Below, piece after piece: positions 53,839-64,000 of a stretch of 64,000 bases of DNA; within the stretch, counting starts at the first letter, position 1; each line of letters begins with the position of its first letter. The stretch lies in the NCBI GenBank assembly GCA_002633025.1, contig NMRB01000105.1, forward strand, positions 547,577-611,576, read 5' to 3'. The stretch comes from Notospermus geniculatus (lineage: Eukaryota; Nemertea; Pilidiophora; Heteronemertea; Lineidae). The notes beneath the pieces are model-generated. The model ran no database searches. It saw only the letters and a list, made by a program, of their open reading frames with translations, and was not told where the DNA came from. A program made the position numbers and the translations under genes.

Positions 53839-54146
53839 ACCAAAAGTTGCTCTTTGAAGTCGACAAAGCTCTTCGTTGTAATCCACAAAAGGCTCTTCTT
53901 GAAATTCACAAGAGGCTCCTCTTTGAAATCCACAAAAGGCTGCTCTTTGAAATCGACAAAAGGTTGCTCTTGAAATTGACAAAAGGTTGCTCTTGAAATC
54001 GACAAAAGGCTGCTCTTGAATTCGACAAGGCTCCTCTTTGAAATCCACAAGAGGCTCCTCTTTGAAATCCACAAGAGGCTGCTCTTTGAAATCCACAAGA
54101 GGCCGCTCTTTGAAATCCACAAGAGGCTGCTCTTTGAAATCGACAA
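53522..54146. repeat. 24-bp minisatellite, full array
   Basis: About 26 units of GGCTGCTCTTTGAAATCCAC, most regular at the right end. Because 24 is a multiple of three and few units hold stops, long minus-strand frames exist (EQPLVDFK-type octapeptides), but the 23-bp units shift frame and there is no start, splice or homology support. Confidence 0.75.
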
Positions 54147-56424
54147 GGTCGTACATTTCCTAAGATAAACGAGCCCTCAACTAGAACAGATAGTGAAATG
54201 TGTCCAATCTTGATAACATGTTCCTCGCGTCAGGTTCTATTAAGTTTAGCTGATCGATGGCCCTTTCCTTCTGTCCCAAAATGGCGAGTAGTCACTACAA
54301 AGATCTTAAAACCTCTCATGGGACAAATGATTTAATTGTGGCTTAATTTTACATTTCTGAGTAATTGAACTTCCAAGGATGAAGATTGGTTGGGGTACCA
54401 AATGACAGTTTAAAGAGTACACTGTGGAACCTGCGGTCGTTTCACCTGGAATTTGAGAAGATGAAGAACACTTTCTAATCTAATGTTCATTGAGTTAATT
54501 AGCTGGATAACGCTAATAATATTGCTGTTGATGTAACGAATTCACTTAAATGAAGCAAGTTCTGTTCTTTTCGTTTAATTTTATGCAGAATAGGTTTGTT
54601 TCTCTAGAATGAAGTTCTCAAATCTTAAGAACGTCCGACATGGAAAAATTATACTACATTTAATTGCATTCTACATCTACTTCAGTTGACATGTGAAATA
54701 TCGGCTCTGTCAAAAGACACTTTGTTCCTATTTCCGTGTATTAATTACCCCAAAACGATTACATTTACATGAAAAAACCACACAAGAATGAATCTACTTG
54801 ACGTCATCTCAAAAAGAAAATGACTCTCGAAAATTTCCTTTTTCTAAGGATTACAATGACAATGTTAAGTGCAACCATTGATTTTCTGTTGTGCAGAATA
54901 TAAGAAAACAATGATATTAGCTTTTTTGTACAGGACTCTACATTGAAATCTGTCGTAGAGCACGTAAGGTATAGTCTTACATCATAACATGGTGTCTTCA
55001 TTTTTCTGTTACAACGAAGGAATTCAATAACATTTCCTGCGACAGCTTCCTCAGTCTTTTTCTAATAAATCGGTGTTAGTACTTGAAGGAAAAAGAGAAG
55101 TGAAGATGAATCAGTTGTCGAGGCATCTTTAAGTGTAATTTATTTTGCATCCGTTCCGCTTTGATGTCGCTGATTAATTTATGGAAGATAATATTAGGTG
55201 CGAAGTCACATGTCCCAGTTTTCGTTATGATTTGCACGTAATATGACGAAGGTAACCCTTAATACGTGAGTGACTTTTTTCTCACGATGATGAATCTTTA
55301 AATTCCTTTGTCTGAATTCCTGATATTGGGGTGACTGACGTGGTCGCTGCAGGTCTGCCTTCAAACCAGATGGTTTCAGAGTAGATTTTCATTGTCTTTG
55401 TTAAATCTTTGTCAGGCCTGTGAGGAACAAGGTTGGCCCTTGAACCTCACCATGATGGGGGTAGGCCTACTGAGCTACAGGGGTGTCTTTCGCTGTAGCC
55501 TCTGCACCGTCTCCCTGCTGGTCCAGACCCTCCGCCTTTTTATACGACACCGTTCTGGTGTTAGACCAAAAAAGCAATCCTGTACAGTAAGTAACGCTGA
55601 GGCATCACTAAGGTGTTAACCAATCTTTGCTCCCCTGGGGCCTACATGGCAAGTTAATTCCAGCAGTTCTGGACAATAACCTCTCAATTTTCGTATGACC
55701 ACGCTAACAAGGGGATTTACCCAAGTGTAAAGTTACACACTGATGAAGCTGTAAAAAATGACCATAATTATTTCTGAATCATCCGAGCTTAGGTTATTGT
55801 TTGATGTGAGTGGCCAAGATGATTGCAATATTTCAATAATCTCATCTAAAATGGATGATTGCACCTGGTTTCTATAATAGCGCGCCAGGGTGAGCATGTC
55901 TGTAAGTGAAGCAGCGGAGGAGTCACTGGACAGTTCTTCGAAAAAAAGGAAAAAATAGCTGTCTCTTTGGATTACATCGTGTTGCTTTGCAAGGTAGTAC
56001 TGACACTGATCGCAACTTTAGAAGATTTAGGTTTACCCTTTCATACCGGACGTAATCCAAAATCGAAAGGGCACTTTCTCCCACCCATATCAGTACAGCT
56101 CTTACTATGTTTATTGGCCAAACCATTCTCACGTTAATCGCGGATTCGAGTGCAACATCCAAGATGGCCACCTGGCGGCCATATTGGAAGTCGGGGCGCA
56201 GCCAAAATCAACATGGCACCTCTCCTAACTCGTATCACTGCGCCTCTAAAATATGAACTTGGTTGAACAAGCAGTTCTCCTGTTATGGAGCGGGAATGCA
56301 AAATTAAAGATGGCTACCTGGAGGCCATATTGGACGACGGAACTTCAAATCCAGCATTATGATTGCCATCATTGATATCAGAGTGGGCTGTTAGTGTCGA
56401 CGGAAATCGAAACCAAAACGTCAT

Positions 56425-56541
56425 AGGTGAGAGGTGCTGATGTTTCTCCTGCACACCTGACCAGCCACACCAACGCGCCATGGGTGAGAGGTGCTGATGT
56501 TTCTCCTGCACACCTGACCCGCCATACCAACGAGCCATCCT
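56425..56541. repeat. Two-unit direct repeat (GAGAGGTGCTGATGTTTCTC)
   Basis: Two adjacent units of about 65 bp, almost identical. Confidence 0.7.
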
Positions 56542-56794
56542 TGCGACCCCCGGAACACAGAATAATTGATCACAGTTCTCGGTGAAGATGAAAAGGTAAC
56601 CAAGTGAATCAGTCAATCAGGGGGTAAATGAGGCTATGATATTCCACACACATATTCTAGAAATATCATTGATGCATCATCCTTATATCTTGTTACTATA
56701 GTCACAATTGGCTTAGATGTATCACCTCTCAAATTCTAATTGGTGACATCTCTGCCCTCCAACGTAAAAGGCAGTAAACTGGAATCTTGTTATT

Positions 56795-57190
56795 GTGGCC
56801 CATTGGACGTGTCCTGGGCTCACAACCAGAGATCCGTAGATAGAACCTACGCTCTGAAGGAAACTAGTTCTGCCACCGTGTTAGAGTGACCCAGTGGAAG
56901 TGTGCTGAGCCGACATCCCAGAGGTCCGTAGATCGAAACTACGCCCTGCTACCATGTTATAGTGGCCCAGTGGACGTGTGCTGGGCTCACAAACCAGAGG
57001 GCCAATAATGGAAACTGAGCTCTGCTACCATGTTATAGTGGCCCAGTGGGCGTGTGCTGGGCTCACAAACCAGAGGGCCAATAATGGAAACTGAGCTCTG
57101 CTACCATGTTATAGTGGCCCAGTGGACGTGCGCTACGCGGAGAAACCAGAGACCCGTAGATGGAACCTACGCTTTGCTACCATGTTATAT
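56795..57190 (+). repeat. 76-bp tandem array with tRNA-like units
   Basis: Five units of about 76 bp beginning TAGTGGCCCAGTGGACGTGT. Each has an A-box-like TGGCCCAGTGG and, in four of five, a CTGGGCTCACAA anticodon-loop-like segment followed by CCAG. Three of five keep a CGTAG/CTACG stem around a short loop, as in a T arm. Acceptor stems do not pair, so functional tRNAs are unlikely; it may be a tRNA-derived satellite. Confidence 0.5.
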
Positions 57191-59829
57191 GTTCCCTGAC
57201 GTAGATCTTGGCCAACACGAGTCCATTTAGGTTTTAGATAGATATCCACTCGTTTCGTTCTGTCCTTAATTACGTTGCGGAACCAAAACGAAGCTGATCT
57301 TATTAGAATCAGCATTAGATATATTCAACGCCAAACGTCACACTTAGTCATCGTATATTTCATGTTTGATGTCATTTGACGTATAATTGTATGACCTCGA
57401 CACTTCAAGAGGAAAATATACCTCAATTTATGATTGGTTCGTTATGACTCCTTGTATGGAATACATAAAGCTAAACATGCCCTTAGGGACTCAATGTTGA
57501 AATGAAAAATATTGAGTTTAAGACAGATCATTAGTTAGCCTTGTGCTTTGGGCAGTTTTGGGCAGGAGGAAACAGGAGCACTTGTAAATCCTGCACCTGA
57601 GAAAGAGACGGGGAGTACTCTCGATGTCTCATGAAGAATCATTTTCAGAGAAATCAGCAGTGTGAACAAGAGGTGACAGATGCAGTCATTTCCAAAGCAC
57701 CACTTAAAAAAACAACTTACAAAGAAAATTGCCCCACATTAATTTCAATTTAATCCGAGTTCTAAGCCTTCTCCTTGCATCTTTGGCACCGGATTTGCAA
57801 GATTATCCTACGGCAAAACTTCTTTTCCCTCTTTAGATAAAATATTAATCTCTTGAAAAAATGGCATCAAGAAAAATCAAGCGTGATTAGTCATATATCT
57901 TTTCGTCATGATTAAAAATAGATGTGTCGTGTCACTAATGGTAGCCAAGAGCAGTTTGACCAGTTGTGTACTAATGAGACAAAAGTTTGGCAAACATGTC
58001 AAAAATAGAAGAAAACCATGGTCACTGGCCATTATACTTATCATCGTATGGTGTATCCTCCGGCAGATTACCTGCTTCATCCATTAATCTCGACCGTCTT
58101 TGTCTCATTTGTCTTATCACATATACTGCCTCCAAGGATGTTGCTGGTCTTCCAAAGACATACAAAAACTAGTTCAAAGGTGGATGATACCAAGGGAAGC
58201 CTTTTACTGATGTTACATGTAGGAGTTGATGGACAGGAATCTGTTGGTGATGTGGAGAATTCCAGTTTGGGTGTTCCTGACTATAACTGGTTTTCAGGAG
58301 AGTAAGAGCCACCATGGTTCATGGTACAAGATAACATTTTCTGAGGTTATGGGTTGATTGGCAGGAATCTTTTGATGGTGTTGGAACATTCTGTGAGGTG
58401 TTCCTGGCTGTTGGTGTTAAGATCAACCCGCCTACATATAAAAGCATCACTATTATCATCTTTAGTCTGAGCTTTTATGGTACATTAGCAAAGCTACCTC
58501 TGGACAAAACGAACTGCAGCAAAAAAATCTCGTGATATTCTTAGGTCCACACCCCGGGAGTTGCCAGGTCTCCCCGGGTAGACTAATTGGTCGGACATTA
58601 TACTGACCCCTAAAGGTAAGATAAATGTCGCATTGTAAGAAAGAAACTCGAGACAAAGGAAATGATGAAACTTTCCGAAGCTTTTTCCGACTGATAGAGC
58701 AAGGCGGACGAGAAGTTTTGTCCAGGTCTACTTAGTTTTTCTCTGTGATCACGTCAGATCCAGCGGTGTGGCTGACAGCCTGACACAGTCGGTTCTCCAG
58801 GCAAAGGCGGCGATTATTACTAATTAAGGGACTAGGGAAATTATTGCTGTGTCTGATTTATCCACATCTGTAGGCCATGTACAGTAATTAAGGTAATCAT
58901 CTTGTGAACTAAATCTGACAGCTTGACTGGTTGACATTTGGGAAGGGAAGACACAGGTCCAAATTAGACGTTTCGCTTTAAGCATTATTGCCAGACCTAT
59001 CTGTCTACTTCGTAATCTGCTTAAAGTTTCTTAGGGATGAAAAACACGGGATTTTTGGTATCCTTTGAGGAAACTTAATTACTCGGCGCAAAATCTGAAT
59101 TAAACCTCCACAATTTTTTAAACACTGAAACGTAATCCGATTAGAATGTTCTTAAATGTTTCTTAATTAATTATGGTACAGTTTGGAAGAGACTTTTCCA
59201 GAAAAGTAACTTCAAAGAGCGTCACTTGCCTCCTAGAAGTTGTTTCCGAGCTTGTTGTTCTCACCAAAACGGTGTGTGCTACTGGCTCTCAGCAGAGTTC
59301 GAAAATTGAACTAACACGTTCTTGGCAGTCTCAGGGCTCCCTGTCTAACTAGCGAATGGCATGCTAGTCAATCCTGCCGCCCTCAGAGACACGCACAGTC
59401 TTCCTAGAGAACTTGTACTTCTCATTACTGGCAGTGTAATTGGCGGCCAAATTGCATGACATGGGTGATGGAACCGCCACAAAACATGACAACGGCTTCA
59501 TCAGCGAACGAACGTCAAGCATATGCTTGTGGCATTTTTTACTATGATTAGCTTTCTGAGATGTCGATTTTTTCCAAATAACTAAACAGCTTTTTGCGTT
59601 TTCGGGAAAGGAAAAGAAGCGTCAGTACTTGGAAAAAATACGAATGATTCCATAAACATTCTTGCAGGTTAGGGATGACTCCTTCAGAAACCTGGCTGGT
59701 ACTCGGTGAAATAGTTCCTTCATGGGGTATGCGGCATTGGTCTACCATTTGACCAAAGATGCTCAGGGTTCGATAGATGGCTATGGCGTTCCCATTACAT
59801 GTACTAGGTGTCGAGTGGTACATTTTTGG

Positions 59830-60123
59830 CAGCAATATTGTATTGGATTTTTTCTATCAGGGCCGAAGCCAAAGCATTATCGGCCCTGGTAAATGCATGT
59901 ATGGAAGATACTCAAGTTCCTCACTTGGATGGGGTCATTCATGTCATTTACTTGCCCTCGGAAAGATACAAGGTACTTTTACGAGGCGCCGCGGCTTACT
60001 GCCCCATGCGATGGACATGAAGGATGATTAATCCCATATTTGTATATATGGACCAGACTGGAATTGAACCTGGGACCAGTCGCATACTAAGCGGACGTGT
60101 TATCCACTAGGCTATCAGCGCTT
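59830..60123 (-). mobile_element. tRNA-derived SINE copy
   Basis: Hairpin AGGGCCGAAGCCAAAGCATT, a shortened and diverged body, and a clear head: read in reverse it gives TAGCCTAGTGGATAACACGT and GGTTCAATTCC. No matching acceptor stem, so not a functional tRNA gene. Confidence 0.7.
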
Positions 60124-61636
60124 CTTGCAGCACCAACAATAAACAATATTACAGACTTGAGATTTCATCCTTATGTTCTCTGACTGCAGTCAGCATCCGT
60201 TCTTAAACCGTTAAATTGGTCTCATATTCGTCACCAGGCCGAGGGTAATAAAAGAAATTGACCCCATACGACAGATAATGCGAAAGATCATTTGGCCTTG
60301 GGGTATGTCCGCACAAACCTTTTACTCAGGACTGTCACAAACAATAGTTAATTCAATCTGTATGGAATTGAGTGAGAAATATCCAGCAGAGAGTAGGATG
60401 AAATCCCCTGAATTAATAACCTCTGTGAGAATTATTTGATTAAATGGATTACTATAGTTGTGCTATACCGTGCCTGGCCGTGCCCCAGGGTGGCTTCCTA
60501 CAGACCGCGTGGTCGTCTTCAATATCATACAAAAGAAACAATGCAGACAATGGTTCCATGCGCATTGACCTGAAAATAAAGCAATTTACATATTGCCAAA
60601 TCCGTGACTAAAACCATCGTCTCACAAAATTGTGAAATACAACGAATTCTGTCTCCCCTAATGGTTCATGTTAGTTCTTGCGGCTCTAGCTGTCTATCAA
60701 CGTCACTGTGTTAAACTGTTACTGCTCACGATGCTGAAGCCCAAAAGCCATGAGGACAACTTTATGATTGGACATCCAAGTTCATGAAAGAGGTTTACTT
60801 TCTGACGATCACCGTCAACTGTAGGCCTACATCAATAGTTCTGGTGAGGATGGGCTTAGATAATCTAGAACTTTTTAGTCTGTGATTCCATTACTTTTCG
60901 GAACACGGTCTCACAATGTTGGTGCATTTTTCTTTGTAAACTTGCAGACGTCTTGGCAAACTTCTTCAAAGGATTTCCCCATGCTAAAACCATGATTGTT
61001 ATATCCTTCCTAGCTGTCATTGTACCTCCGTCTTAGATACCTGCAGGTGACACCATCACGAACCCAATTACACAAACCCTGATCCTTGTCAAAATATAGA
61101 CAAAGGGCTCAGGCAATATTAGAATAGAATCTATTGTGAGGTCGTGTCACATCCTGGCCTCGGGCACAGCAGATAACTCAGCGCCACGATATGACGGAAA
61201 ATAAACCGAGATAACCCTGGACCAATTCAGGCAGCTTCCTTCAAGACAAGCGAGTTCGGCATTAACATGCTGCGAAGCATTTACACATGGCCGTGCCTCA
61301 TTTTCACAACACTGTAGGTGTTTTCAGTCCAAACACCTTAAGATATTGATGATTATCACTTGTCACTGGTGGTCAGTCCTATTGGTCACTAAAGGCAGAT
61401 GAAGGTAATTCGTTCTCGGCTCAAGGTGACCGTATAAACAATTTAGCAACTTTTGGTAATGTTTTCCAATGTCCATCCGGGTTTTTTCTCATAAACAGCT
61501 CATTATCGTTGGGTGTGACTCGTGCTTTCCGTCACCAGAAAAACAGAGTTTGAGTATTGAGTAAATGACTTAACCCTTCCAGTATGATGACCCACCCTCC
61601 GGTGCCTACTCCAGTAGATAACCTCGGGTCCTATAA

Positions 61637-61767
61637 GGCTGCAATCACATAGAGCCACACGCTACAAGGACACGCCGGTTAACAATGGCTTCACAAAGGG
61701 CTCGTGACCGTGTCGCCATTGTTAACAGGCGTGTCCATGTAGCGTGTAGCTCTATGTGATTGCAGCC
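61637..61767. mobile_element. TAA-flanked foldback GGCTGCAATCACATAGAGC
   Basis: 131 bp. GGCTGCAATCACATAGAGCC pairs with GCTCTATGTGATTGCAGCC, and GTTAACAATGGC pairs with GCCATTGTTAAC, so nearly the whole element folds. TAA on both sides. Confidence 0.7.
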
Positions 61768-64000
61768 TAATGGCCGCAGCTTCATTCACAACACCCGGAG
61801 ATCCTTCACTAAAATATAGTGAGACCTAAAACAAGCCATGTATAAATTCATCCTCAAGAAAAACTTCCTGCAATTAAAATAGATTTCACTAGGCAATAAC
61901 GTATTGCATAAACATTTTCATAAAAAGAACCCAAACGTCAGGAAATTGCCATTCTTCGGGGTAAACATTTTATTTCGTCATAATCAAACGATTTGATTTC
62001 AATTATTCTTATAAAAAATTGCAATTTCAGAATCGTTCCTTTGAGAGTTTAAGATATTGCTCAGTAGAATTTATCATGCTTTGTGTTATTACCTTATCGT
62101 TGCTAAACGATATTTGATAAAATCACAAGACACAGAAGTCTCCGGGATCGAAAATCAATTGGTGTTTTCAAAATGGTTGATGACTGAGGAAGTTAACTGT
62201 GAAATTGACAATCGTTGAATCGCTGAAATGTAGAAAATGTTGAACTAAGAACATCTTTCACGTGTAGCGTACTCCAAGTTCGAAGATAGATGAACACGTT
62301 GAGTAAAATCAGAATGGTTAAATGACAAAAACGTTGGTGAAGATTTGTAGCCATTTTGCTAGCTGTTTGACTTTGTTGTTTTTTCCAACGTAAAAATATT
62401 CCTGTCCATTAGCTTGGTCCTATTTTCATCAATCCTGCTTTGAAAAGCCACGCAGAAAACAGAAGATGAAAGCCAACATCAGCAACGAATGCCAAAGGGC
62501 AGCCTTTGTTTCAAATTTGAAGTTGATGGCTAAATTACCACTATCAAAATGTGATGTTGAACCAGCGGCTGGTAGTCGTCGATCGGTGTGCTTTCGGCGG
62601 CTCTGTGTCCTAGTCAGTGTTTTAAAGTCATTTGGGCTTGTCACATCTTGAGGTAATGGCCACTCTATTAGTCCGTGTAACCTGCAGGTACCTGGGGAAA
62701 CTTTGACAAAAACTCATAATCCATCGTTGCCGTGTTGCGGATGGCACTTTCATCATCTAACAACACTTTGTTATTGAATTTGAGGGATGGAGGTTTAGCG
62801 CTTCTCAGCTGGTTTCATTGTCTTTGATTAGTTGCATCATCATCATTTTGATGGATTGCCTACGTTTTCAAGGATATTCAACATTTTGGATTGAAATTGC
62901 ATTAACCCTGTCTGACCTGGTGTTAGCACCAAGCTGCGTTTGTCCATTTTATGTCCATTTTATGCCAAGTTTCTAAAAATGAAATGGTCCATGGACCGTG
63001 TGCTCACCTGGGTGAATTACCAGAAGAACGAATAACACGCATCAAGTTGAAATGTTCCAGGGAAACTTCATGCTAGGTTAGAACGTTCTTTGTGGTATTG
63101 ATCATGAGATATCAGCGTCCTGATTGACGTCAAAGAATCCTTTTGGAGCCTTCCTTTCAAGAATGTTGGTACCGACCAGTTTCTTCGCGACAAAGTCTCA
63201 GGGAAGTGTTTCTTATCAGACCCACCAGGTTTTTTCAGTCCCACCATACATTTTCAAACTTTCACTTTCTCATAAAATTTTCAAGCGACGCTTGCTCTTT
63301 ACTAACACTGTTTACATAATCAAAGAGCAACTTTAAGGACAAGCAAGAAAATCTCTTGCCGTATCAATTTAAGTTTTTTTACTCGTGTCATCCTTACCAA
63401 TTTCATCTTGTCAATATAACCATCTATAATGCAGCCTATTGTCAAGATAAATAAAGTTTCTCTTGAATTAATAATACGTTAAGTACTCTACTTTTTCATT
63501 CTGGCATTTGATATACATCCTTAAAGTCTTTTGCCATCAATTTCAATTTCGATCAAGCTAGACGCGGTGAATAATACACCGCGCGAGCCAGCCGTGCCGG
63601 GATAACAATGAAGACGTATCCCCTCATTTCTCACGCGGTTATCTAGGATAAGTAAAGGAGGTAATATCCATCAGTGCAATTAGTCCGCCGATGATAACAT
63701 AAATTATTCCATTTCATTTCATCTTTTTCATGAGTATTTAGTCATGCCCAAGAAAGCTATAAACAAGGCGACTTCTTATCTCTTGATTGGGCATTATCTG
63801 GGGAGCGTTATGGCCACTTTATACCACAATAAAGTGTCCCTCAGTTGTACTATATGTCATCCTTGTATTATTATATTATTCATCGAGTACAAAGCTTGGG
63901 ATCTGGGGCATATTGATATATTTCCGAGGGGTGTCACAAACAGATGATTGGTATGATGAGATCGGCTTTTTGCAGCAGACGAATTGAGGATGTGGTGGGT

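Larger units (their letters stand above)
45699..64000 (+). other. Downstream intron or intergenic region
   Basis: About 18 kb, reduced to about 16 kb after removing overlap C. No zinc-finger or JmjC-type coding segment was found, so if the gene continues its next exons are beyond the window. It contains two SINEs, a 189-bp palindromic MITE, a hairpin MITE, minisatellites, the tRNA-like array and one TAA-flanked foldback. I see nothing in 47900-48400, 54150-55900, 57200-59800, 60130-61630 or 61770-64000 beyond a fragment near 62978. Confidence 0.5.

Noticed and set aside
55347-55378. Possible exon after TCGCTGCAG
   Set aside because: The frame fits the phase-1 donor at 45698 for ten codons, but it reaches a TAG without a donor and shows no family similarity.
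56160-56337. Two AGATGGC..ACCTGG..GGCCATATTGGA blocks as YY1 or SRF sites
   Set aside because: The core resembles CAAGATGGC, but the CArG-like part is one base short and there is no promoter nearby; more likely a small dispersed repeat.
60040-60120. tRNA gene on the minus strand
   Set aside because: A and B boxes are present but the acceptor stem does not pair, and the segment is the head of a SINE with the same body as five other copies.

Overview
The window is from an animal genome, most likely a marine invertebrate. The evidence is widely spaced exons with GT/AG boundaries, introns packed with short foldback DNA transposons and a tRNA-derived SINE, and very high allelic diversity. Frequent AGGCCTA words hint at an echinoderm or another invertebrate deuterostome, but I cannot fix the species. 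There is no operon, phage, CRISPR array or other prokaryotic feature.

One gene explains all the coding sequence I can defend. On the + strand, seven exons (1570-1732, 9216-11304, 25703-25946, 27155-27307, 28291-30501, 32070-32526, 33276-33471) join with perfect phase agreement into about 1,840 codons of one open frame. An eighth candidate exon (45634-45698) also fits by phase. The product is the long, mostly disordered N-terminal part of a KDM3/JMJD1-family (JMJD1C-like) histone H3K9 demethylase. The call rests on the Cys-rich segment ending in CRFYAFRR that precedes the family zinc finger, and on an HPKLKKAWLQRH segment. The start codon lies upstream. The zinc finger and the catalytic JmjC domain must lie downstream, outside the window.

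The assembly carries three unmerged overlaps: 7563-8741 with 8743-9921, 10576-15059 with 15921-20474, and 49453-51585 with 51587-53838. Each junction is an N or N run. Two sit inside tandem repeats, which is where contigs tend to break. The partners differ by SNPs and small transposon insertions, so they look like two haplotypes joined end to end. Parts of the large second exon therefore appear twice, and this should not be read as gene duplication.

Introns up to about 33.5 kb hold seven copies of a GTGAGGCGGTC-ended MITE, nine copies of an AGCCAGCAGCACACC-ended MITE, four copies of a TA-flanked foldback, hairpin elements ending in AGGGCCCATATTC, several TTA/TAA-flanked foldbacks and six SINE copies. 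Many are nested in one another. Four elements share CAGTG-type inverted termini with 5-6 bp target duplications, and two of these are present in one haplotype copy and absent from the other. From 33.5 kb to the end the sequence is mostly unique intronic or intergenic DNA with scattered SINEs, two large minisatellites and a tRNA-like 76-bp tandem array.
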